The notes below the pieces were generated by a model, which worked only from the letters and a program-made list of their open reading frames with translations, made no database searches and was not told the origin of the DNA. Positions 9,623 through 20,293 of a stretch of 64,000 bases of DNA are shown piece by piece. The translations under genes were made by a program, and so were the position numbers. The first letter of the stretch is position 1. Each line of letters starts with the position of its first letter. Origin of the DNA: Algoriphagus sp. (GTDB lineage Bacteria > Bacteroidota > Bacteroidia > Cytophagales > Cyclobacteriaceae); assembly GCA_030729785.1 (NCBI GenBank), contig JANQWS010000090.1:62001-126000 (forward strand), written 5' to 3'.

Positions 9623-10585
9623 TTATCCGGGGGTATTTGCCCAGCTTAAGGTTTCTTGCAAATCCCGGTAGCGAAACTGTAGATATGCTTCTACCTTTTG
9701 ATTTCGATACCGCGTTTTTTGTTGCGCATTTCGAGCCATTGCAGCAGACAGTGGCAATTTCTTTCCAAAGAGCAGGGAAACCATTTTTAGCAAGGGAAAA
9801 CCCCAATTAATCCCCCAATTGGGGACTACCCTTGTGGGTGCTATCCCACCAATAACTTGAGTAACTTTCTGAAAAAACGCCTGATAAGGAATGCTTTCCT
9901 TGGTCAAAATAAAACGCTCTCCCCAAGCTTGAGCAGACACCAAAGCCTGCGTAATCGCTGCAGCATCACGTACGTCGATGTAATTGAGATTTCCAGCAGG
10001 AAAAAATGGAAGGCCTTTACGGATTGCTTGGTAGAGTACTCCAGAGCTTCGCGTGTAGGAAATTTTCCCTAATAGTACTGCTGGATTCACCACCAACACT
10101 TGCAAACCCTCTTGTTCGCCTCGCCAAACTTCCAACTCTGCCATGTATTTTGAAATGGCATAGGAAGTTTGATCGGCAGCATCCACCCATGTGGATTTCT
10201 CGTCGTAATCTTCCTGGTCTGGAATCTGTCCCAAAGCTGCAACTGAGCTTACGTAAACAAGTTTGGGTACCCCTGTCGCCAATAAGGCATTGACTACATG
10301 GGTTGTCCCTTCGTGGTTAACTTTATAAACCTCCTTGTCGTCCTGTGGCAAGAAGGATACTTTTCCGGCAGCATGAATCACTATATCCATTCCAGCTACT
10401 GCCTCTAATAGGGAACTAAAATCCAAAATATCCCCTTCATGCCATTGAATAGTCACCCCTGCCAAATCAGGATCCGTGAAGGAAGAATTTGAACGCCTCA
10501 GGCCATGAATAGTTCCCAGCGAGGAAAAGGTCTTCGCAAGTTCCCTCCCAAATAATCCAGTTACTCCGGTGATTAAAATATTCAT
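9623..10585 (-). CDS. NAD-dependent epimerase/dehydratase (extended SDR)
   Basis: 'MNILITGVTGLFGRELAKTF', 'DIVIHAAGKVSF', 'YVSSVAALG', 'YAISKYMAE'. Confidence 0.88.
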   Translation of the reverse strand: MNILITGVTGLFGRELAKTFSSLGTIHGLRRSNSSFTDPDLAGVTIQWHEGDILDFSSLLEAVAGMDIVIHAAGKVSFLPQDDKEVYKVNHEGTTHVVNALLATGVPKLVYVSSVAALGQIPDQEDYDEKSTWVDAADQTSYAISKYMAELEVWRGEQEGLQVLVVNPAVLLGKISYTRSSGVLYQAIRKGLPFFPAGNLNYIDVRDAAAITQALVSAQAWGERFILTKESIPYQAFFQKVTQVIGGIAPTRVVPNWGINWGFPLLKMVSLLFGKKLPLSAAMARNAQQKTRYRNQKVEAYLQFRYRDLQETLSWANTPG

Positions 10586-10621
10586 AGTTGATTTCTGTGG
10601 GGCCTACTTTCCCCTATCCAA

Positions 10622-11176
10622 TTATAATCCCCCTTGAGTTGCTGCTACAAACTCCGAAAGACTGGGTAAAAGCATGTCTTTTTCGGATACAATCGGTTCG
10701 GCTACCCCCCAGTCAATACCTAAAGCTGGATCGGACCAAAGTACTCCTCCCTCGGAAGCCTTGTGGTAATAGTTAGAGCACTTGTAAACAAATACTGCAT
10801 CTTCCAAGACCGAAAAGCCATGGCCAAAGCCAGCAGGAACGTAAAGGAGGTTGTTTTTCTCCGTATCCAAAATCGTGGTATACACCTGCCCAAAAGTGAC
10901 AGAGCCCTTTCTCAAATCCACAGCGAAATCGCGTACTTTTCCAGAAATGACCCGGACCAACTTGGCTTGTGCATGTTCTCCTCGCTGAAAATGAATTCCA
11001 CGAACCGTCCCCTTCTGTGAAAAAGATTGGTTGTCCTGCACCCATGATTCCTGCACGCCAACCTGCTCCAACCAATCACCCCGGAAGGATTCAAAAAAAT
11101 AACCCCTACTGTCTGGGAAGACGCGGGGAAAAATCTCAAAGACACCCGAGAGGGAAGTTTGCTTAATTTCTGCCAT
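10622..11176 (-). CDS. rfbC: dTDP-4-dehydrorhamnose 3,5-epimerase
   Basis: 'FPRVFPDSRGYFFESF', 'VQDNQSFSQKGTVRGIHFQ', 'VPAGFGHGFSVLEDAVFVYKCSNYY'. Start moved to the ATG of MAEIKQTS. Confidence 0.92.
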   Translation of the reverse strand: MAEIKQTSLSGVFEIFPRVFPDSRGYFFESFRGDWLEQVGVQESWVQDNQSFSQKGTVRGIHFQRGEHAQAKLVRVISGKVRDFAVDLRKGSVTFGQVYTTILDTEKNNLLYVPAGFGHGFSVLEDAVFVYKCSNYYHKASEGGVLWSDPALGIDWGVAEPIVSEKDMLLPSLSEFVAATQGGL

Positions 11177-11339
11177 TGGGGCGTTATATTTTGCTTTCGA
11201 AAGCAAAATAACCATACCCAAAGAGAGTATCCTAATCTAATCTAAGGAATTATGCTCAAATTTGGGGAAGCAATCACCAAGTCATGGGAAAAGAAGCTCT
11301 TCCATAGACATTGCAGACGAGATCAATCTACCCCAGTAC

Positions 11340-12608
11340 ATGAGTAAATTTTCAAGAAAACTCCAAAAACTACACGATACCGCCCCTCGACAGGAAACTG
11401 CCGTCTTAGTCACCTTGGTGCGCCAATATCAACCGGAACAGGAAGTGGAAGAGCATCTGGATGAATTGGCCTTCCTAACAGAGACACTCGGCGCAAAAAC
11501 AGTGTACCGTTTTAAACAAAAAATGGAAAAGCCCGACATCCGCACCTTTGTGGGGAAGGGAAAATTGGAGGAGATCCAAACCTATGTGGAACATTTTGCG
11601 GTGGACATGGTCATCTTTGACGACGACTTGAGCCCTTCCCAAATGCGAAATTTGGAGAATGAACTCAAAGTTAAAATCTACGATCGCTCCCTACTGATCC
11701 TGGATATCTTTTTAAAGCGCGCCCAGTCGGCACAGGCCAAAACCCAGGTAGAGCTGGCACGTTTTCAATACCTATTGCCCAGATTGACCAACATGTGGAC
11801 CCACTTGGAGCGGCAGCGCGGAGGTACTGGTACTCGAGGGGGATCCGGTGAAAAGGAGATTGAAACTGATAAGCGAGACATTCGTGCAAAAATCTCCTTA
11901 CTCAAAGAAAAACTTCAAGAAATAGAAAAGCAAGGGATTACCCAACGAAAAGGCAGAAAAGGAATTGTGCGTGTAGCGCTAGTCGGCTACACCAACGTGG
12001 GAAAATCCACCCTGATGAACTTGATTACGAAAACAGATATTCTAGCTGAAAACAAACTCTTTGCTACCGTGGATGCTACGGTACGGAAAGTGGTTTTGGA
12101 AAATATTCCTTTCTTGCTTTCCGATACGGTGGGTTTTATCCGCAAATTGCCCACTCACCTAATTGAATCCTTCAAGTCCACCCTCGATGAAATTCGAGAA
12201 GCAGACCTCTTGGTGCATGTGGTCGACTTATCACACCATGCTTTTGAGGACCATATTGAAGTCGTCACCCAAACACTTCAAGAGATTAAGGCAGGAGACA
12301 AGCCCGTCTTACTTGTTTTTAATAAGGTAGATCTAGTGCAGCTAATGCCCACCCAAGAGGAATTGTTGCTCATCTCTGAGCACGAACTACAAGAAACCCG
12401 CTACCTCGATTTCAAGGCACTCTCCGAGGCTTTTGAGAAGAAAAACGGCATCAGCCCTGTGTTTATGGCAGCATCCCTAGGTGACAATGTGGAAGGCTTC
12501 CGCGAAGCTTTGGTACAAGAGGTGAAAAAACAACACCGCAAACTGTACCCGCACTACCTAGAAGATCAGGTGGTAGACTGGGGAGAAAACTGGGAAGAAG
12601 AGCAGTAA
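11340..12608 (+). CDS. hflX: GTPase HflX
   Basis: 'GKGKLEEIQ', 'VIFDDDLSPSQMRNLE', 'RGGTGTRGGSGEKEIETDKR', 'VALVGYTNVGKSTLMN', 'DTVGFIRKLPTHLIESFKSTLDE'. ORF extends upstream to a TTG at 11262. Confidence 0.95.
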   Translation: MSKFSRKLQKLHDTAPRQETAVLVTLVRQYQPEQEVEEHLDELAFLTETLGAKTVYRFKQKMEKPDIRTFVGKGKLEEIQTYVEHFAVDMVIFDDDLSPSQMRNLENELKVKIYDRSLLILDIFLKRAQSAQAKTQVELARFQYLLPRLTNMWTHLERQRGGTGTRGGSGEKEIETDKRDIRAKISLLKEKLQEIEKQGITQRKGRKGIVRVALVGYTNVGKSTLMNLITKTDILAENKLFATVDATVRKVVLENIPFLLSDTVGFIRKLPTHLIESFKSTLDEIREADLLVHVVDLSHHAFEDHIEVVTQTLQEIKAGDKPVLLVFNKVDLVQLMPTQEELLLISEHELQETRYLDFKALSEAFEKKNGISPVFMAASLGDNVEGFREALVQEVKKQHRKLYPHYLEDQVVDWGENWEEEQ

Positions 12609-12630
12609 CCTTCTTCCTAAGAGTCTACAA

Positions 12631-13974
12631 TCAAGCCCCTGGAAGGGAGATTCCCTTTACCCGTCGATACAGATTCAGTGCATACTTGTCGGTCATGCCT
12701 GAGATAAAGTCAATCAACGCACGGAGCAGGGGATAGGCATTTGATTCGGTTCCAAAACCTTTGAGTGGAAAATCCTCCGGAAGAAGCCTAAGTAAACTTT
12801 TGTCCTGACCTGATGCACGCTCGGGCGCATAGCAATGATGGTATAAGGCTTGGCTAAATACTTCGAGTAAGCCATTTAGTACTTGAAATCCCACCGCTTC
12901 TTTTTCTAACACGACCTGAGCACGGTAAATCTGCTGTACAGACCGCTGGGAGATCTCTGCCAAGGCCTTGGCAGAGGGAATGATGTCTGTAAGCGCCTTG
13001 TCAAAATTGCCCTTTCGCATGCTCTCCTCATAAATAATGAAGGCTTCTACCGTTTCTCGAATTAACTGTCCTATGGCTAGGGCTCGAAGGGCTCCCAAAT
13101 TTTGTGATTGGGTACGCCCCTTTAGTTTCTCTGGATCAAACTTCTCTCCCAAAATAGGTTTCAACAAGGAAAGTGTATCCTCAAAAGTGACTAGACCCAG
13201 GGTACAGCCATCTTCTAAGTCGATAATGTTGTAACAGATGTCATCTGCCGCCTCCACCAAAAAGGCAAGTGGATGGCGAGCCCAGCAATCGTTTCCTACT
13301 TTTTCCAAACCCAGTTCCTGAGCCATTCGCTCAAAATCCTGAAGTTGGTTGATAAAGAAACCATATTTTTTTTGACTCTTTCTAGCCAAATCCCGCTGTA
13401 CAATCAAACTGGGACGGGGATACTTGGTAAATGCCGCTAGGGTCGCATAGGTTAATTTCAACCCATTTTGCTTGGAAACCAACATCCGGAATCCCTGTGC
13501 ATTGCCTTCAAAGTTGATCAGATCAGTCCACTGATCCTCCTGAACATGCTGTTTCCAACTGGTGCCATAGGGCTGAAGCCTGAAAAAATCAGAAATTGCC
13601 ACTTCCCCTGCATGGCCAAAAGGAGGGTTGCCAATGTCGTGAGTGAGCGCTGCTGCTGCTACTATCGAACCAATTCCTGCTGCGGTGATTCCTTTGGAAC
13701 TAAGTTTGGGGTATTTTTCAAGTATTTTTTCCCCTGCCGCTTTTCCTAGGGAGCGACCGACGGAGGATACTTCCAGACTGTGTGTCAAGCGGGTGTGCAC
13801 AAAGGCCTGTTCGGGTAGGGGGAAAACTTGGGTTTTATCTTGAAGATTTCGAAAGGGGGCAGAAAAAATAATGCGGTCGTAATCCACTTCAAATTCAGAA
13901 CGTGCAGAGTCCATGTTTGTTCCTTTTGCCTGCTCTCCAAAACGCACAAAGGCGAGTAATTTTTCCCAATTCAT
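12631..13974 (-). CDS. dgt: dGTP triphosphohydrolase (HD-domain dNTPase)
   Basis: 'FRNLQDKTQVFPLPEQAFVHTRLTHSLEVSSVGRSLG', 'ALTHDIGNPPFGHAGE', 'VEAADDICYNIIDLED'. Confidence 0.93.
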   Translation of the reverse strand: MNWEKLLAFVRFGEQAKGTNMDSARSEFEVDYDRIIFSAPFRNLQDKTQVFPLPEQAFVHTRLTHSLEVSSVGRSLGKAAGEKILEKYPKLSSKGITAAGIGSIVAAAALTHDIGNPPFGHAGEVAISDFFRLQPYGTSWKQHVQEDQWTDLINFEGNAQGFRMLVSKQNGLKLTYATLAAFTKYPRPSLIVQRDLARKSQKKYGFFINQLQDFERMAQELGLEKVGNDCWARHPLAFLVEAADDICYNIIDLEDGCTLGLVTFEDTLSLLKPILGEKFDPEKLKGRTQSQNLGALRALAIGQLIRETVEAFIIYEESMRKGNFDKALTDIIPSAKALAEISQRSVQQIYRAQVVLEKEAVGFQVLNGLLEVFSQALYHHCYAPERASGQDKSLLRLLPEDFPLKGFGTESNAYPLLRALIDFISGMTDKYALNLYRRVKGISLPGA

Positions 13975-14129
13975 CATACACAAAAGTACATCGAGCGCTA
14001 GACTTTTCTGGTGTCTGAAGCAAAGAATCCTTTTACAGGAAGTAAAATTTCATCCTTGATCCATGCAGATTGGGTCAAGGCAAGCACTTACTTGCTGAGA
14101 ATGACAAGAATTGAACTAAATTTGAACCC

Positions 14130-15152
14130 ATGAATCCTTCGCTTTTCATGCAACGTGCACTTGACCTCGCCGAACGAGGAAAAGGGTCCGTACACCCCAA
14201 CCCTTTGGTGGGATGCGTACTCGTGCATGCGGGGAAAATTATCGGTGAAGGATACCATGCCCAGTATGGGGGATCCCATGCAGAAGTCAATGCGATTGCC
14301 TCGGTCACTGACCCCCAATTACTAGCAGACGCTACGGCTTATGTTAGTTTGGAACCGTGCTCCCACTATGGGAAAACTCCTCCTTGTGCCAACTTATTGG
14401 TCGAAAAAGGAATTAAATCAGTGGTGGTGGCCACCTTAGATCCCAACCCATTAGTGGCTGGAAAGGGAGTAAAATTGCTTGAAGAAGCGGGAATACCTGT
14501 ACAGGTGGGACTTTTGGAGCGAGAGGCACGATGGCAGAATCGCCGCTTTTTTTGCCAACAGGAAAAACAACGACCCTACCTGATTCTGAAGTGGGCCCAA
14601 ACTCAGGATGGGTTTATTGCCAGGGAAAATTTTGACTCCAAATGGATCAGTTGCTCTCAAAGCAGGCAGCTCGTCCACCAATGGCGGGCAGCCGAGCAGG
14701 CCATCCTAGTGGGAAAAAATACCGCTCTCTTCGATAATCCTCGATTGAATGTACGGGACTGGAGCGGAACTAATCCCCTACGCATAGTGCTGGATTCTCG
14801 GTTGGAACTTCCCGCCAACCTGAACCTATTTGACCAGCAGATTCCAACGCTTTGTTACAATACGCTAAAAAACGAATCCCTTCCCAACTTGGAAAGGATC
14901 AAATTATCGGAAGGGAATTTTCTTGAAGCCCTACTGGCCAACTTGCATGCCCGTCAAATTCAAAGTGTCCTGATTGAAGGGGGAAGTCAAACGATCAATC
15001 AGTTTTTGAAAGCGGGACTTTGGGACGAAGCCCGGGTATTTACTGCTCCTATTGAATTTGAATGCGGTATTGCTGCACCCCAACTCACACAAGCTCCTTC
15101 TGAATCGCATGCGATTGGGAAGGATCAACTAGAAATTTATTTCCATGGCTGA
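14130..15152 (+). CDS. ribD: Bifunctional diaminohydroxyphosphoribosylaminopyrimidine deaminase/5-amino-6-(5-phosphoribosylamino)uracil reductase
   Basis: 'GSVHPNPLVGCVLV', 'GGSHAEVNAI', 'YVSLEPCSHYGKTPPCANLL', plus C-terminal reductase domain 'VLIEGGSQTINQFL'. Confidence 0.93.
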   Translation: MNPSLFMQRALDLAERGKGSVHPNPLVGCVLVHAGKIIGEGYHAQYGGSHAEVNAIASVTDPQLLADATAYVSLEPCSHYGKTPPCANLLVEKGIKSVVVATLDPNPLVAGKGVKLLEEAGIPVQVGLLEREARWQNRRFFCQQEKQRPYLILKWAQTQDGFIARENFDSKWISCSQSRQLVHQWRAAEQAILVGKNTALFDNPRLNVRDWSGTNPLRIVLDSRLELPANLNLFDQQIPTLCYNTLKNESLPNLERIKLSEGNFLEALLANLHARQIQSVLIEGGSQTINQFLKAGLWDEARVFTAPIEFECGIAAPQLTQAPSESHAIGKDQLEIYFHG

Positions 15153-15633
15153 AAACCTATTCCTTCCTCAAGCGGGGAGCAAAGAAGAAATTTACCAAGC
15201 GCTCCTTCCTCAAGTGGAGGCATTAATCTCTGGTGAGCAAGATTTGGTAGCCAACCTGGCCAATATCGCTGCTGCGCTTCGGGAAGCTTTTGGGTTTTTT
15301 TGGGTAGGGTTTTATGTGGTTCAAGGCCAGGAATTGGTGCTCGGTCCTTTTCAAGGCCCAATTGCCTGCACCCGAATTGCATACGGGAGGGGCGTCTGCG
15401 GCGCGGCCTGGAAGGAACAGAAAACCCAATTAGTCCCCGATGTGGAGGCTTTTCCAGGACACATCGCCTGCAGTTCAGCTTCCAAATCTGAAATCGTCGT
15501 TCCTGCATTTCAAAACGGAGAAGTATTTCTCGTCTTGGATGTGGATAGCGATCGATTGGATGATTTTGATGCAGTAGACCAGCGCTACTTGGAGGATATG
15601 ATGGGTATTCTTGAAAAAACTAGAACTTCTTAA
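15145..15633 (+). CDS. msrC: GAF-domain protein, likely free methionine-(R)-sulfoxide reductase
   Basis: 'IACTRIAYGRGVCGAAWKEQKTQLVPDVEAFPGHIACSSASKSEIVVP' keeps the three-Cys arrangement of fRMsr. Confidence 0.85.
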   Translation: MAENLFLPQAGSKEEIYQALLPQVEALISGEQDLVANLANIAAALREAFGFFWVGFYVVQGQELVLGPFQGPIACTRIAYGRGVCGAAWKEQKTQLVPDVEAFPGHIACSSASKSEIVVPAFQNGEVFLVLDVDSDRLDDFDAVDQRYLEDMMGILEKTRTS

Positions 15634-16390
15634 GCACTTCGCATACAAAGTCTTGAATTACGGCCAAAGTTTTCTCTTTTTCCTCCACCATGCCCAGATG
15701 CCCCACGCCTTCCAGTTCGATGTAGTGAGTGAATGCAGCTTGCTGTGCACGGCTAGCATCAATTTTTACAGCCCCATCTAAAGTACCTGCTAGCAAGAGC
15801 TTGGGGCCTACAAACTGCTCAAGTACCGCTTGTCTGTCTTTGCGGTCACGCATCGCTACCGTATAGGCCAGTAAACCCTCGAGGCTGGAGCGCTTGCCAT
15901 CTTCAATGGCTTGTTCCATGGCTTCGGCCAGCTCAATTCGGCGGTGTTCAGGGAATAGCATAGGCACAAAGGAAGAGACGAATTTGGCTGCGCCGTGCTT
16001 TTTCAAAAAGGTAAGGGTGCGGTTGCGAATTTCTATCTTTTCCTGGTCATCCGCAAAAGCTGTGGAATGAAGAAGGCCAATTGCTTTGATCCTTTCACCC
16101 ATTCGTTCGAGTAGTGCCAAAGCCACATAGCCCCCCAAGGAATGGCCCATTACAATGGGATTTTTGATTTGCAAGGCTTCTACCCAGTCTTCCAACTGCT
16201 CAGCCACTTCTTCGATACGTTGTATGGGTTGACTTAGGGGAGAATTGCCAAAGCCTGGAAAATCAGGGCAAATAACCCGGTACTGAGAGGCTAAGGAATC
16301 AGCAAGGTGTCTCCACATTTCTCCAGATTCGCAAAACCCATGAAGGAAGAGCAGAGGATGACCGTGACCTTTTTCAAAAAAATGCAGCAT
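15620..16390 (-). CDS. Alpha/beta-fold hydrolase
   Basis: 'PLLFLHGFCESGEMW', nucleophile elbow 'VMGHSLGGYVAL', C-terminal 'GVGHLGMVE'. Confidence 0.9.
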   Translation of the reverse strand: MLHFFEKGHGHPLLFLHGFCESGEMWRHLADSLASQYRVICPDFPGFGNSPLSQPIQRIEEVAEQLEDWVEALQIKNPIVMGHSLGGYVALALLERMGERIKAIGLLHSTAFADDQEKIEIRNRTLTFLKKHGAAKFVSSFVPMLFPEHRRIELAEAMEQAIEDGKRSSLEGLLAYTVAMRDRKDRQAVLEQFVGPKLLLAGTLDGAVKIDASRAQQAAFTHYIELEGVGHLGMVEEKEKTLAVIQDFVCEVLKKF

Positions 16391-16403
16391 GGAAGTGCTG
16401 GTT

Positions 16404-18323
16404 TTAGGCGAATTGTTCTTGCTCGGTCAATGCCTTTACTGCATTGGCAATGCCCTGAGGATCGAAGCCACAGTCGCGATGCAATTCCAATTGCTCTCCA
16501 TGTTCGATCACGTCATCTGGAATACCCAAACGCTTTACTTGAGCTTGATAGCCTTGGTCAACCATCCATTCTAGGACCGCAGATCCAAATCCACCCATCA
16601 AGCAACCGTCTTCTACGGTGATTACCTTTTTGAAGGTGCTGAAGATCTCATGCAATAACTGCTCATCCAAAGGCTTTACAAAGCGCATGTCGTAATGTGC
16701 AGGGTTCAACCCTTCTTTAGAAAGGGCTGTACAGGCCTCCACGGCATAGTTACCGATGTGCCCAAGCGTCAAGATAGCCACTTCTTCCCCTGACTTGATG
16801 CATCTGCCTTGACCTACCGGAATGGCTTGCAAAGGTGTTTTCCAATTGGGCATCACCCCATTGCCTCTCGGGTAACGAATAGAAAATGGCCCTCCATGGT
16901 TGGAGCCTGTATACATCAGGTTGCGCAATTCTTCCTCATTCATCGGCGATGAAACCACCAAGTTGGGTACGCAACGGAAATAGGCAATGTCGTAAGCCCC
17001 ATGGTGGGTGGGGCCATCTGCTCCGGCAAAGCCTGCGCGATCTAAACAAAATACTACAGGCAAATTTTGAAGGCATACGTCATGGACTACCTGATCGTAG
17101 GCGCGTTGCATAAAGGAAGAGTAAATGTTGCAGAAAGGAACCAGTCCTTGTGTTGCCATTCCAGCTGAAAAAGTAACTGCATGCTGCTCGGCGATACCCA
17201 CATCAAAGGCCCGGTCTGGCATGGCAGCCATCATCAAATTCATGGAAGAGCCTGAGGGCATGGCGGGAGTTACCCCCATGATGCGCGCATCGTTTTCAGC
17301 AAGTTCGATTAAGGTATGTCCAAAAACGTCTTGGTATTTGGGTGCTTGAGGAGTACTTGGGGTTTTTTTATAGATTTCACCCGTAACCTTGTCAAAGGTA
17401 CCGGGAGCATGCCAAGTAGTCTTATTTCCCTTTTCTGCAGGGCCATATCCCTTGCCTTTGACGGTAATGCAATGAAGGATCTTAGGACCTGGAATATCTT
17501 TAAGATCTCTAAGAATCTCTACGAGGTGGTCCACGTCATGGCCGTCGACTGGTCCAAAATAGCGAAGGTTGAGCGATTCAAATAGATTACTTTGTTTGAG
17601 TACTGCTGACTTAATTGCCCCTTCTACTTTGGATATAATTTCTTGTGCACTACTTCCAAACTTACTGAGTTTACCAAGCACGTTCCATACTTCGTCTTTT
17701 ACCTTATTGTAGGTGTGAGAGGTAGTGATATCTGTCAAATAATCTTTCAATGCGCCTACATTGGGATCAATGGACATGCAGTTGTCATTGAGGATAATGA
17801 GCAAGTTAGTGCCACTCACTCCCGCATGGTTTAAAGCCTCAAAGGCCATTCCTCCTGTCAAGGAACCATCTCCAATTACTGCAACATGTTGCAGGGGAGC
17901 TCCCTTGTATTTGGAGGCCATAGCCATGCCCAAAGCTGCAGAAATTGACGTACTTGAGTGACCTACCCCAAAAGTATCGTATTCGCTTTCCTTTCGTTTT
18001 GGAAAACCTGACATGCCTCCATAAATACGATTGGTATGAAATACATCCCGTCTCCCTGTTAGTATTTTATGGCCATAGGCTTGGTGACCCACATCCCAGA
18101 CCAATTGATCCTGAGGAGTATTGAGCACGTAATGTAGTGCTACAGTGAGCTCTACCACACCCAAGCTCGCTCCAAAATGACCTCCATAAACAGACACATT
18201 ATCAATAATAAATTGACGGAGTTCTTGGCATACTTGAACTAAAGTATCCTTTGAAAAATTCTTCAAATCAGCTGGGTTGTTGATTTGAGCTAGTAAAGGT
18301 CCTGGTAGGATTTGCATTGGCAA
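16404..18323 (-). CDS. dxs: 1-deoxy-D-xylulose-5-phosphate synthase
   Basis: 'GGHFGASLGVVELTVALHYV', 'DVGHQAYGHKILTGR', 'VIGDGSLTGGMAFEALNHAG', 'DVGIAEQHAVTFSAGMA', 'DRAGFAGADGPTHHG'. Confidence 0.97.
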   Translation of the reverse strand: MPMQILPGPLLAQINNPADLKNFSKDTLVQVCQELRQFIIDNVSVYGGHFGASLGVVELTVALHYVLNTPQDQLVWDVGHQAYGHKILTGRRDVFHTNRIYGGMSGFPKRKESEYDTFGVGHSSTSISAALGMAMASKYKGAPLQHVAVIGDGSLTGGMAFEALNHAGVSGTNLLIILNDNCMSIDPNVGALKDYLTDITTSHTYNKVKDEVWNVLGKLSKFGSSAQEIISKVEGAIKSAVLKQSNLFESLNLRYFGPVDGHDVDHLVEILRDLKDIPGPKILHCITVKGKGYGPAEKGNKTTWHAPGTFDKVTGEIYKKTPSTPQAPKYQDVFGHTLIELAENDARIMGVTPAMPSGSSMNLMMAAMPDRAFDVGIAEQHAVTFSAGMATQGLVPFCNIYSSFMQRAYDQVVHDVCLQNLPVVFCLDRAGFAGADGPTHHGAYDIAYFRCVPNLVVSSPMNEEELRNLMYTGSNHGGPFSIRYPRGNGVMPNWKTPLQAIPVGQGRCIKSGEEVAILTLGHIGNYAVEACTALSKEGLNPAHYDMRFVKPLDEQLLHEIFSTFKKVITVEDGCLMGGFGSAVLEWMVDQGYQAQVKRLGIPDDVIEHGEQLELHRDCGFDPQGIANAVKALTEQEQFA

Positions 18324-18482
18324 GGGGCGATTGACAAAAAAGAATAACTTTTACAGGGTCTGTTTGTTTGAAAAATACCTCACATTTGAAGTGACTCTTT
18401 CTAATTTCTGGGCCATAGAATTCTTGAATTGAATATCTTTGGCTAGGAATATGCAAAATTAATCCAATAAATTAAATATCCG

Positions 18483-19235
18483 GTGAGTTTCGAAATCAAA
18501 TTACCCCTGTTCGAAGGTCCTTTTGACCTCATGCTCTTTTTTATTGAGCGGGACGAATTGGATATTTATGACATTCCCATCTTCAAGATTACGACCGATT
18601 TTTTGGAGTATATCCAGCAGTTAGAGACATTAGAAATGGAGGTAGCCAGTGAATTCATCCTATTTGCAGCTACTTTAATGAAGATAAAATCAAGGATGTT
18701 ATTACCAAGGCCTGAGCTAAACGAGCAGGGCGAAGTCGTGGATCCCCGGGAGGAATTGGTACGAAACCTACTTGAATACAAAAAATACAAATCAGTAGTT
18801 GAAGAACTTTCAATGCTGGAGCAAAATCGCTTGGCAAAGGAAAAGCGTGGAAATCTCGTCAAAGAACTACAAGGGCTTAGTAAGTTGGAAGATGTAGAGG
18901 GGGAATTACAGCATTTAGACTTGTACAAATTACTTCATGTATTCCAAAAGTGCATGACGCGCATGGCCACCAGAGTGGATGCGCCAACGCATACGGTGAT
19001 CCAGTATCCCTACACCATTGAGCAACAAAAAGAGTTTGTGCTTGAAAAAATAAGTTCCAAGAGGCAAGTTCCATTTACTGAGCTGATCGAATACAAACCG
19101 GAAAAGATTTTTGTTATTTATACATTTCTAGCGATTCTAGAATTGCTTCAGCTTGCCAAGCTTACCCTTGTTTTGGGAGAAGGATACAATAATTTTTGGG
19201 TGGAGAAAATTGAACCTGTCGCTACCGAAGCATGA
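18483..19235 (+). CDS. scpA: Segregation and condensation protein A
   Basis: 'FEIKLPLFEGPFDLMLFFIERDELDIYDIPI', 'FILFAATLMKIKSRMLLP'. GTG start. Confidence 0.93.
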   Translation: MSFEIKLPLFEGPFDLMLFFIERDELDIYDIPIFKITTDFLEYIQQLETLEMEVASEFILFAATLMKIKSRMLLPRPELNEQGEVVDPREELVRNLLEYKKYKSVVEELSMLEQNRLAKEKRGNLVKELQGLSKLEDVEGELQHLDLYKLLHVFQKCMTRMATRVDAPTHTVIQYPYTIEQQKEFVLEKISSKRQVPFTELIEYKPEKIFVIYTFLAILELLQLAKLTLVLGEGYNNFWVEKIEPVATEA

Positions 19236-20293
19236 AGCTAGACAATAAAAAAATTTTCGAAACACTCAATCCAAATCGAGTTTGGGTGCCCGTATTAATT
19301 GGTCTTGCCATCGTGTTTACGATGTTTTATTTGGATCCTAATTTGACTTCCGACAACCTAAAAGTGGTCGTGGACGCCTCCCCATTTTTTATTTTTTTAT
19401 CCCTTGTCGTTATCTTTTTTAGGGACTTGGGCTATGTCTACCGAATTCGTGAAATCACCGATAGACACCTTACTTGGACCCGTGCGATTTATGTCATTAT
19501 TCTGTGGGAGTTTGCTTCAGCAGTTACTCCATCTGTTGTAGGGGGTACGGCAGTTGCTATTTTTATTCTCAATAAAGAGGGGATTAAAATGGGCAAAGCC
19601 ATCGCCTTTGTAATGGTAACTGCTATTTTGGACAACCTATTTTTCGTGATTGGGGCCCCTATCATTCTCTTCTTTGCCAAAGGAAATATTTTTCCTGAAA
19701 GCAAGCTCTTGGAATCACAGTTGGGCAACAGTCTCCAGGCCATATTTTGGATTAGCTATGCCCTCTACGCATCGTATAGTTTGGTAATGGCTGCAGCGCT
19801 ATTTTATAGACCTAGGGTCTTCAAATGGGTTTTAATCAAACTTTTTTCAATCAAATTTCTTCGTAAATGGAAGCACGATGCCCAAGAATATGGGGATCAA
19901 ATTATTGAGGCTTCCAAGCAATTATCTGGAAAAAACTATCGGTATTGGCTTCCAATCATCGGGGCAACCTTGTTTGTTTGGTCTTCCAGATATTTGATGC
20001 TCAATGCGCTGATCTCTGCCTTTGTGCCCCTAGATTTTATTGAACACATCGTCGTGTTTGCACGGCAAGTAATCATGTGGATAGTCATGATGATCTCCCC
20101 TACCCCGGGAAGTAGTGGTACGGCCGAATTTTTCTATGGCCAATTTTTCCAACAATTTCTTGGCAAATACACCTTTGTTACCAGCATCGTATGGAGACTT
20201 TTCTCCTACTACCCTTACTTGATATTAGGAGCAATTTTTCTCCCTCGCTGGATTCGCCAGGTATTTTTCAAGAAGAAAAAGGAGGAAAATTAA
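19232..20293 (+). CDS. Flippase-like/lysylphosphatidylglycerol synthase TM-region (UPF0104-type) membrane protein
   Basis: Multi-TM; 'FRDLGYVYRIREITDRHLTWTRAIYVIILWEFASAVTPSVVGGTAVAIF', 'SPTPGSSGTAEFFY'. ATGA overlap with scpA. Confidence 0.8.
   Translation: MKLDNKKIFETLNPNRVWVPVLIGLAIVFTMFYLDPNLTSDNLKVVVDASPFFIFLSLVVIFFRDLGYVYRIREITDRHLTWTRAIYVIILWEFASAVTPSVVGGTAVAIFILNKEGIKMGKAIAFVMVTAILDNLFFVIGAPIILFFAKGNIFPESKLLESQLGNSLQAIFWISYALYASYSLVMAAALFYRPRVFKWVLIKLFSIKFLRKWKHDAQEYGDQIIEASKQLSGKNYRYWLPIIGATLFVWSSRYLMLNALISAFVPLDFIEHIVVFARQVIMWIVMMISPTPGSSGTAEFFYGQFFQQFLGKYTFVTSIVWRLFSYYPYLILGAIFLPRWIRQVFFKKKKEEN

Noticed and set aside
9610-10293. Plus-strand ORFs opposite the SDR epimerase
   Set aside because: Antisense shadows of a gene with clear Rossmann and YxxxK motifs.
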